DNA of 6,836 bases from an uncultured Bacilli bacterium (lineage in GTDB: Bacteria; Bacillota_I; Bacilli_A; RF39; UBA660), in contig CAKOLP010000045.1 of the NCBI GenBank assembly GCA_934096025.1, positions 1-6,836 on the forward strand, in the 5' to 3' direction. A program made the translations under genes and the position numbers. Shown in pieces: positions 1-5,044 of the stretch. Within the stretch, counting starts at the first letter, position 1. Every line of letters begins with the position of its first letter. The notes beneath the pieces were generated by a model, which saw nothing but the letters and a program-made list of their open reading frames with translations, had not been told where the DNA came from and did not search any database.

Positions 1-27
1 GACATTGACTAGACAGCATTTAATGTC
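1..27. repeat. Inverted repeat GACATT/AATGTC at the left edge
   Basis: GACATT at 1-6 is the perfect reverse complement of AATGTC at 22-27, with a 15-base spacer. It starts about 7 bases downstream of the -10 box of the left-edge promoter, so it falls in the expected 5' leader of the next gene. It could be an operator or a leader hairpin. Six-base arms are short, and the window edge hides any extension. Confidence 0.3.
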
Positions 28-33
28 ATAAGT

Positions 34-62
34 ATTATATTATAAGTTTTAAACATTTGCAA
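34..62 (-). promoter_or_regulatory. Probable sigma-A promoter for a gene beyond the left edge
   Basis: On the minus strand TTGCAA (62-57) is followed after exactly 17 bases by a perfect TATAAT (39-34). It lies downstream of the traX-like gene and points out of the window, so it should serve the next minus-strand gene to the left. The -10 is perfect and the -35 matches the consensus at 4 of 6 positions. An inverted repeat (1-6 with 22-27) sits just downstream, in what would be the transcript leader. Confidence 0.55.
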
Positions 63-167
63 TTAGAAAAATTTTATCATTAAATTAAATTTAAAGTTCC
101 CGCTTTTTACTCTCATCATTTCTTTTGAAGTCAATTTATCAATGATTATTTCTTCCATGAACAATAT

Positions 168-911
168 TTAATTAAATAATAATGGTACATTTCCATATAA
201 CGTTATTCTTAATATACCTATAATAACTAAATGTAATGGATAATATACATAGAAAAACCATTTCATCCAATTTAGTTTACCTTTTTGGCCGTTATACATT
301 TGTAATAATGGATAGACTAATATAACTGCTAAAGTAATTAATCCATAGGTTTTACTCACAAATAAATATGAAATAATTGCATAAATTAAAACCCAAAAGC
401 TCAAGCTTATAAATTGTTTTTTTAAATTGCCTCTATTAGAATACATAGACAAAATTGCCATAACTGCTATGCAACTCCAGTCGGATGAAAAAGTTATAAC
501 ATTTATTAAAATAATCAATAGCCATTTCTGCCATTCTTTTAAATTAGGTTTACAATTTATAATATATAGGGCTACCACTGCCCACGCTAGAGGCCACATA
601 ATACTTGTTTGATTAAAAATATTTCCTAAACTAAATGGTATATAATTTATTCCAAAAGCAAAACAATAGGCAAAATGAGATATTATGGCAAATATAAATA
701 ATCTTAAAATATATTTTTTTAAATTTTTAGTATAATAAAATCCCTCGCATATAAAGAATAACATAATCGGAGCTGTTAATCTACCAATTATATGTAGAGT
801 AATTGCAATTATATTATTAGGCATTCCCGGATAAATTAAGTCCGCTATATGATCAATAGTCATTGCTATGATGGCTATTAATTTTAAATGATTTGCATTC
901 AAGTTTTTCAT
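168..911 (-). CDS. TraX-family integral membrane protein
   Basis: Full-length (247 aa) TraX-like membrane protein. The family is named after F-plasmid TraX, which N-acetylates pilin, but Bacillota homologues are widespread outside conjugation loci and their role is not established. The family's N-terminal signature is present (HLKLIAIIAMTIDHIA, residues 8-23), followed by a GRL-x-P-I-x-x-F segment (residues 43-52), an EGF-x-x-TKN-x-KKY-x-LRL segment (about 56-71), and a C-terminal YYPLHLVIIGIL (about 223-234). Roughly seven hydrophobic segments alternate with short charged loops, so it is an inner-membrane protein. The ATG at 911-909 has a strong AAGGGG site 7 bases upstream. It follows the DUF4362 gene by 54 bases with only a weak hairpin between, so co-transcription is possible. 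No relaxase, coupling protein or pilin gene is nearby, so 'conjugal transfer' is not a safe functional name. The stop is TAA. Confidence 0.88.
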   Translation of the reverse strand: MKNLNANHLKLIAIIAMTIDHIADLIYPGMPNNIIAITLHIIGRLTAPIMLFFICEGFYYTKNLKKYILRLFIFAIISHFAYCFAFGINYIPFSLGNIFNQTSIMWPLAWAVVALYIINCKPNLKEWQKWLLIILINVITFSSDWSCIAVMAILSMYSNRGNLKKQFISLSFWVLIYAIISYLFVSKTYGLITLAVILVYPLLQMYNGQKGKLNWMKWFFYVYYPLHLVIIGILRITLYGNVPLLFN

Positions 912-931
912 GACACCACCCCTTTAAACAA

Positions 932-947
932 ATTGCTTTTTTGCAAT
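932..947 (-). terminator. Weak hairpin, possible attenuator between DUF4362 and traX-like genes
   Basis: On the minus strand ATTGC and GCAAT form a 5-bp stem around an A6 loop, followed by TTTGTTT. It lies between the DUF4362 stop codon and the ribosome binding site of the TraX-like gene. The short stem and interrupted T-run make it at best a partial terminator, so read-through into the TraX-like gene is plausible. Confidence 0.3.
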
Positions 948-965
948 CTTATTATTAAGTTTATT

Positions 966-1721
966 TTAATTAATAGTTGCAATTATAAATAAATTACCAG
1001 AATCGATTAAATTTTCTGCTTCGTTATCATTTGGCAATTCTTTATTATATGCAATCCAATATAACCTATTTTGGTAGTTCCACTTTCCTAGTTTTTCATA
1101 TGTTGTATATTTAATAGTTTGGTCTTCTTGTGCAGAAAATTTATCTCTTGTATCATCTTTTACCATATGAACTTTATTATTTTTGGCATCATATAGTAAA
1201 TCTATTATAAAAATGTCTCCTTCCACTGTTGATTGCACCACTCTAATAAAAGCATTCTCTTTTTTATTGTATTTATCGATAAATTCATCATATAAGTTTT
1301 CATTATAAGTCTTTACACCTATTATAAAACAATCATCTTTTTCTGCATCAATTATACTATAATCTTTTCCTAATTTTCTTATATCTTTGTTTTGAGTTAA
1401 TTTAGTATTATAAAAATCATCTAAGTTATTTATGTTATATTCATTATCATTTGGTAACTCATATTTCATAAACCAGCTCCCCATTTTTACACCAATATCA
1501 CTTTCAAATGGTTCACTAGGAGATTTTTCAACATAACGAATTATTTTATAGCCTAATCCCCAATATGTTACTTTACTTTCATCATTACTAACTATTTTTA
1601 CGCAATACTTTGGCTCATTTCCTTTTGTTATTCTGCTTTTATCTATAAGGCTCGTAATAATTCCTGCAAATATAATTAAAACTACAAATATTCCTATGCT
1701 AATCCATATTTTCTTTTTCAT
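966..1721 (-). CDS. Membrane-anchored DUF4362-domain protein
   Basis: 251-aa protein of unknown function. Residues 1-4 are basic and 5-24 are hydrophobic, with no cysteine to make a lipobox, so this reads as an uncleaved signal anchor with the rest exported. Residues about 38-90 form a small domain centred on YWGLGYKIIRYV (53-64). I have the impression that this module recurs in exported Bacillota proteins, but I cannot name it. Residues about 103-205 match the DUF4362 pattern as I know it: an acidic start (SIIDAEKDDC), a FIRVVQSTVEGDIFIIDLLYD core (138-158, with the typical R-x-V-Q-x-T-x-E-G-D), and a DDTRDKFS stretch (169-176). The start ATG has a GGAG site 5 bases upstream. It lies 29 bases after the interrupted small membrane-protein gene and upstream of the TraX-like gene. 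The heptapeptide ELPNDNE occurs twice (88-94 and 208-214), which is unexplained. The stop is TAA. Confidence 0.8.
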   Translation of the reverse strand: MKKKIWISIGIFVVLIIFAGIITSLIDKSRITKGNEPKYCVKIVSNDESKVTYWGLGYKIIRYVEKSPSEPFESDIGVKMGSWFMKYELPNDNEYNINNLDDFYNTKLTQNKDIRKLGKDYSIIDAEKDDCFIIGVKTYNENLYDEFIDKYNKKENAFIRVVQSTVEGDIFIIDLLYDAKNNKVHMVKDDTRDKFSAQEDQTIKYTTYEKLGKWNYQNRLYWIAYNKELPNDNEAENLIDSGNLFIIATIN

Positions 1722-1750
1722 ATATTCTCCATTTCAACAAAATACTATTT

Positions 1751-1951
1751 ATTTTTTTCTTTATTAGTTTTAGCCATATAATTAACGGTCAAAATTATAC
1801 CAACCAGATTACTACCAATTGATAAACCTAACAAAAGGCCACTACTAAAACTTCAAAAATCACTCGTTTCTTTTCCGCCCAAAAATAAATAAACTAAATA
1901 TAATAAATTTCCTAATATAATTAATAGTGTTCCTATTTTTAATTTTTTCAT
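1751..1951 (-). pseudogene. Small two-helix membrane protein gene interrupted by in-frame TGA
   Basis: Reading from ATG 1951, the frame gives a hydrophobic helix (MKKLKIGTLLIILGNLLYLV and on), a short linker KETSDF, then a TGA at 1855-1853 (codon 33). The same frame continues for another 33 codons as SFSSGLLLGLSIGSNLVGII and a charged tail to a TAA at 1753-1751. The part after the stop is a second membrane helix with a G-x-S-I-G-x-x-L-V-G-I pattern that I associate with small Bacillota membrane proteins whose linker reads D-F-W or similar. The TGA therefore sits where a tryptophan would fit. With translation through it the product would be 66 aa. An extended -10 promoter lies 40-50 bases upstream and no strong Shine-Dalgarno is visible. 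It is probably a recent nonsense mutation; a sequencing error or recoding are alternatives. It lies 29 bases upstream of the DUF4362 gene. Confidence 0.55.
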
Positions 1952-1987
1952 GTTTAATCTTACTTTCAAATTTTTTTATTAATCTTA

Positions 1988-2032
1988 TCTATGCTCTATT
2001 ATAACATATTTCTAGTAAACAGTGTGCATAGA
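1988..2032. repeat. Inverted repeat TCTATGC/GCATAGA flanking a promoter
   Basis: TCTATGC (1988-1994) and GCATAGA (2026-2032) are perfect reverse complements separated by 31 bases. The extended -10 (1998-2006) lies between them and the predicted start site falls on the left arm. The spacing of about three helical turns between arm centres (near 38 bases) could suit a repressor bound at two half-sites. It is not followed by a T-run, so it is not a standard terminator for the MATE gene upstream. Confidence 0.3.
1998..2006 (-). promoter_or_regulatory. Extended -10 promoter for the small membrane protein / DUF4362 unit
   Basis: The minus strand reads TGTTATAAT (2006-1998), a perfect TATAAT with the TG of an extended -10. 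No good -35 stands at 16-18 bases, which fits the extended -10 class. Transcription would begin near 1990, about 40 bases before the small open frame's ATG at 1951, and could run on through the DUF4362 and TraX-like genes. Seven-base inverted arms at 1988-1994 and 2026-2032 flank it. Confidence 0.5.
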
Positions 2033-2058
2033 CTTATCATTATCTTTACTATTACTTT

Positions 2059-3276
2059 TTAATTGCTTGGCTTTTTTTGAGTTTCTAGGCATTTATCAAA
2101 AATAATTAGTTTACGTAAAACAAATTTGCAAATAATGCTACGGATATAATAGTCCATACAATTAACTATACCGAAGACATATAGAGCCAAACTGTTCTTT
2201 ACAAACATAAAACAAATAAATAATCTTATCAAAGATCCAGCTATAGAGCCTAATAGAACAATACCTACTTTTCCATCCACTATACATAATGTTTTGTATG
2301 TTTCATATTGATATAGTCCAAAAACTTCCGATGCATAAAATAATATATATGGCAAGCATGAGGATATACTTAAGCTTCCATGCGATATAATTAAATAAAC
2401 AAAACACATTATAAAATTGATTATAATAACCCACATAAAGCATTGTTTCTTAATATTCATACAATTGATATATTGGTCTTTTATATTTTTACTTTCTGGA
2501 ACTTTTATCATCAAAGTAGCTTGATATGCATTAGTTATTAGTTCTAATGTTAAGCATACCGAGTAACATATTGTATGAATTGAATAAGACTTTGTTCCCA
2601 TGAAACTAGCAAGAACTCCATAAATAAGTAAAAATATACTAGATATAAATCTTTCCATAGTATAAGGAAAGCCAAATTTAATTACATTTTTGAAAGATAC
2701 TTTGTCAATTGGTTTATATTTTAACTTTAAATTATATAACATATAGAATATGGATAATGCCCAAGCCATGATAGTTGCAACAAAAAGCATATTTAAATTT
2801 TTGGTAGTAAAAAATGCTAATGTATCTAAAGAAACTAAACATATATAAAATATTAACAAACTTCTGCGATATAATTTAAGATTTCCTTTAAGTCTTATCA
2901 TTTCGAAAATAGCATTCGAAGTACGGCCAAAGACTACATAAGCTGGATATAAATTTAATAATGAAGATAGCATATTTTTTTGATAAGTAGTAATATCAAA
3001 TATTCCAATAATTAAATCTTTAAATATTAAAACTAAAACGCTTATCACTAATCCAAATACAATATTATATTGTAGGTATTTCCATTCATCTTTTCTAATT
3101 ACTCGGTAAGTGTATACCCCGATTTCAGCAAAAGACTTAAATATTGTGTCTATTATTGTAAATGTTCCGGCGACTATTATTGCATCAATACTTATTAAAT
3201 TATTAAAGGCATCATCAATACTGTCCGCAATACTCATAAGAACAAAACTAATAAGAATCGTTATAAATTCTTTCAT
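2059..3276 (-). CDS. MATE-family (MOP superfamily) membrane transporter, short and divergent
   Basis: 405-aa polytopic protein with about 11-12 hydrophobic segments and no signal peptide. MATE proteins are cation-coupled antiporters that export drugs, dyes or metabolites; the substrate here cannot be told. Two halves are visible. An N-terminal bundle (about 1-180) contains D-S-I-D-D in place of the usual N-x-V-D-T of helix 1 and ends in a basic loop. A C-terminal bundle opens at 201-210 (FGFPYTMERF) and continues G-T-K-S-YSIHTICYSV (227-240), matching the MATE helix 7-8 pattern 'GFP..ER....LGT.AY..H.I...V'. At 405 aa it is shorter than the usual 440-460; most of the shortfall is at the N-terminus, where the first helix begins almost at Met1. 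The ATG is supported by GGTGG 6 bases upstream, but a better-placed AGGAAG serves an overlapping out-of-frame ATG at 3289. It has its own promoter (3313-3341). The stop is TAA, with no clear terminator downstream. An alternative is another MOP flippase subfamily. Confidence 0.72.
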   Translation of the reverse strand: MKEFITILISFVLMSIADSIDDAFNNLISIDAIIVAGTFTIIDTIFKSFAEIGVYTYRVIRKDEWKYLQYNIVFGLVISVLVLIFKDLIIGIFDITTYQKNMLSSLLNLYPAYVVFGRTSNAIFEMIRLKGNLKLYRRSLLIFYICLVSLDTLAFFTTKNLNMLFVATIMAWALSIFYMLYNLKLKYKPIDKVSFKNVIKFGFPYTMERFISSIFLLIYGVLASFMGTKSYSIHTICYSVCLTLELITNAYQATLMIKVPESKNIKDQYINCMNIKKQCFMWVIIINFIMCFVYLIISHGSLSISSCLPYILFYASEVFGLYQYETYKTLCIVDGKVGIVLLGSIAGSLIRLFICFMFVKNSLALYVFGIVNCMDYYIRSIICKFVLRKLIIFDKCLETQKKPSN

Positions 3277-3312
3277 ACTTAACCACCATGCTACTTCCTG
3301 ATTTACTTTTTT

Positions 3313-3341
3313 ATATTAAAGGATTAAAGAATAAAAGTCAA
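3313..3341 (-). promoter_or_regulatory. Sigma-A promoter of the MATE transporter gene
   Basis: On the minus strand TTGACT (3341-3336, 5 of 6 matches) is separated by exactly 17 bases from TAATAT (3318-3313, 4 of 6 matches). Transcription would start near 3306, about 30 bases before the ATG at 3276. It lies immediately downstream of the terminator of the preceding gene, so the transporter is probably transcribed on its own. Confidence 0.6.
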
Positions 3342-3369
3342 TTTTGCTTTAAAAAATTGTTATTGAATT

Positions 3370-3392
3370 AAAAAAGATAGTTTAAAACTATC
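3370..3392 (-). terminator. Intrinsic terminator overlapping the stop codon of the second repeat protein
   Basis: On the minus strand GATAGTT and AACTATC form a 7-bp stem with a 3-base loop (3392-3376), followed by six T (3375-3370). The stem begins on the second base of the gene's TGA stop, and the next codon is TAG, so the TGATAG tandem stop is itself the left arm of the terminator. The stem is A+T rich but the T-run is uninterrupted. Confidence 0.7.
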
Positions 3393-4890
3393 AATTAATG
3401 CGTGATTTTGAATCTTTTGGAAACAATCTTTGCAATAGCATACCTGGCAAAGGCTTTTTATCTAGTTTAGTTTCTGAAAAACGCATTGTTAAATTTTCTA
3501 CCAATTCATTTAGAAAGTCTACAATTCTTTCCTTTGAGACATTTTCTTCATGCAATAGATTAAACATTTCAGGTCTTAAGGCAATAAATGTGTCTTTTTT
3601 AAAAACGAAATATATTATCTTTTTTAATATTCCTTTTGGTATATAATCAAACTCAAACCTAGCAATATAATGCATTATTAATTCTCGGTTGATATCTCCT
3701 CTATCGTTATGAATAATATTTTCCATATATGTTGTTAATAGTAGCCTAGACACTTTATTAGAAGTTTTACTTAGTAATAAGGCATCTTTCATATGATAAG
3801 GATTTTCCATAAATTGAGGAAGTTGCATGAATGCGCACAATTCTTTAAAAATCTCTCTGTCTTTAACTTGGTCTAATAAGCATAAGTCAAATTCTTTCCA
3901 AGTACTTTTTTGGAAATTTGAATTCATTATAAGAGATAAAAATGGTAATACTAAATCATCATCTAGTTCTTGTATTTTTTGGATTTTTCTTAAGTACATA
4001 GAATCACTTTTACCACTTTTGGCATCCCAAGCTAGTTTTTGGATTATTTCTTTTTCTATTTGAAAGTCTTCAGCAGTTTTATTCTTTAGAGTATTTGCAT
4101 CTGGTTTAGCCATGTAATAATATAAACCCCATAGTTTTAATCTATTTTTAGCATTTAGTAAGGCATTTATTTCTTCATGATAATGTTTCCCCGTAATAAA
4201 ACTTACTTGTGTCATTAATGGATATAGAAACTCACTTATTTCATAATTGTCCACTAAAATTTGCATATTTTTTATGTGATTTGGGTCTTGTAAAGAAACC
4301 GGATTTGTAGCTAAATAACCCGCAGATGTTGGGGCTTTACTTAGACTTGCAAAGCTAGCTCTTGCAATTATTTTCATGTCAATTTCATGATAAGGACTGG
4401 CAATAGAATTTTTGTTTTTAGCAACATCTGCTAGTACTTCTGCTATAAATTTTTCTCTTGCGTTAACAATTAGTCTTAAATCTTCTTCATGATAAATACT
4501 ATTTATAAATGCTATACTAGACATTGCATTAATACCCACTTCAGGTATTTGGCCACTGTTTATTATTCTTAAATCATTATAAAATTTTGGATTAGCTAAA
4601 ACATGTTCTTTAGTTAACTTAGCAAGAACTTCTTTTCTTATTCCTTTTAATCTTGATAGTGCTATTATTCTTTGTAAGTAATCGTGGTATGCCAATAAAT
4701 TTCTATCAATTAGTAGAAACCCTATTTCTTTTACTTCAGCACTTGATAAGTTTAAACTTAAAAAATTAGTTATTTGCTCACTACTTAAGCTTAATACCCA
4801 TGCCTCTAAATCTTCTTTAGATTTAAATAAATCACTTAAATTATATTTTTTTACTTGGTTAATTATTGCATTTATTTTATTTTTTTCCAT
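3391..4890 (-). CDS. Alpha-helical repeat protein of unknown function, paralog 2 (499 aa)
   Basis: Unrecognised, clearly real gene: a 499-aa soluble protein without signal peptide or membrane helix, so probably cytosolic. Residues 1-78 form a domain shared without gaps with the upstream neighbour (II-x-Q near 9-12, KYNLS 15-19, W31, QI-x-NFLSL 39-46, DYLQR 70-74). From about residue 98 come units of 31-37 residues with an (S/N)P-Y-H-x-x-D-L-x-L-I core, anchored near residues 101, 132, 166, 203, 236, 297, 330 and 364. Good examples are SIYHEEDLRLI, ASPYHEIDMKII and ENPYHMKDALLL. This looks like a two-helix alpha-solenoid that would bind protein or another partner; no catalytic motif is visible. 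After about 395 it departs from its paralog and ends in a helical, basic tail (LPGMLLQRLFPKDSKSRIN). ATG 4890 has AAGGAG 8 bases upstream. It has its own promoter (4927-4955) and terminator (3370-3392), and stops with TGA-TAG. Function is not inferable from neighbours. Confidence 0.9.
   Translation of the reverse strand: MEKNKINAIINQVKKYNLSDLFKSKEDLEAWVLSLSSEQITNFLSLNLSSAEVKEIGFLLIDRNLLAYHDYLQRIIALSRLKGIRKEVLAKLTKEHVLANPKFYNDLRIINSGQIPEVGINAMSSIAFINSIYHEEDLRLIVNAREKFIAEVLADVAKNKNSIASPYHEIDMKIIARASFASLSKAPTSAGYLATNPVSLQDPNHIKNMQILVDNYEISEFLYPLMTQVSFITGKHYHEEINALLNAKNRLKLWGLYYYMAKPDANTLKNKTAEDFQIEKEIIQKLAWDAKSGKSDSMYLRKIQKIQELDDDLVLPFLSLIMNSNFQKSTWKEFDLCLLDQVKDREIFKELCAFMQLPQFMENPYHMKDALLLSKTSNKVSRLLLTTYMENIIHNDRGDINRELIMHYIARFEFDYIPKGILKKIIYFVFKKDTFIALRPEMFNLLHEENVSKERIVDFLNELVENLTMRFSETKLDKKPLPGMLLQRLFPKDSKSRIN
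3721..4599 (-). repeat. Degenerate protein-coding repeat array (paralog 2)
   Basis: Encodes residues 98-390 of the 499-aa protein, with about eight units mostly 31-37 residues long. On the plus strand the most conserved part appears as copies of a short motif like ATGATAAGG (for example near 4387, 4485 and 3793), the complement of codons for P-Y-H. The spacing between residues 236 and 297 is wider, suggesting one decayed or enlarged unit. Confidence 0.65.
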
Positions 4891-4926
4891 ATCTTACGCT
4901 CCTTTTTTACTCTTTTCCCGCTAAAT

Positions 4927-4955
4927 AGTCTACTATAAAAGTACCATTTTGTAAA
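4927..4955 (-). promoter_or_regulatory. Sigma-A promoter of the second repeat-protein gene
   Basis: On the minus strand TTTACA (4955-4950, 5 of 6 matches) and TAGACT (4932-4927, 4 of 6 matches) are 17 bases apart. Transcription would start near 4920, about 30 bases before ATG 4890, with AAGGAG in the leader. It lies between the upstream gene's terminator and this gene, so the two paralogs need not be co-transcribed. Confidence 0.55.
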
Positions 4956-4971
4956 GCTTTTATTTCAAACT

Positions 4972-4999
4972 AAAAAGGATAGTGCTTTAAGCCTTATCC
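4972..4999 (-). terminator. Intrinsic terminator of the first repeat-protein gene
   Basis: On the minus strand GGATA, a 2x2 mismatch, then AGC-TTA/TAA-loop-GCT pairing and TATCC form an interrupted hairpin (4999-4977), followed directly by five T (4976-4972). It begins 46 bases after the TAG stop of the 485-aa protein and precedes the next gene's promoter, as expected for a transcript end. Confidence 0.7.
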
Positions 5000-5044
5000 A
5001 TTAATTCACTTCGTTATCTATTTTTATAAAATTTTACACAATTT

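Noticed and set aside
63..158. 31-codon minus-strand frame (starts MEEIIIDKLTSKEMM) just after the TraX-like gene
   Set aside because: It has no Shine-Dalgarno, starts 9 bases after the TraX-like stop, its end overlaps the -35 region of the left-edge promoter, and resembles nothing I know.
427..612. Plus-strand open frame opposite the TraX-like gene
   Set aside because: It is antisense to a well-supported membrane protein gene, with no ribosome binding site or recognisable protein features.
1751..1951. Idea that the organism uses the mycoplasma code (TGA = Trp)
   Set aside because: The five long genes run uninterrupted under the standard code with many TGG tryptophan codons and no internal TGA, which would not be expected under code 4.
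3110..3301. Plus-strand open frame opposite the MATE gene N-terminus
   Set aside because: It is hydrophobic only because it mirrors the membrane helices of the MATE gene, and it runs through that gene's leader.
3398..4063. Two plus-strand open frames opposite the 499-aa repeat protein
   Set aside because: They are low-complexity Ser/Phe/Ile-rich shadows of AT-rich coding sequence, with no ribosome binding site.
4909..4925. TTCCCGCT plus TTTTACTCT words shared between the leader near 4909-4925 and the region near 95-115
   Set aside because: The order and spacing of the two words differ between the sites. Short purine-rich leaders in an AT-rich genome can share such words by chance.
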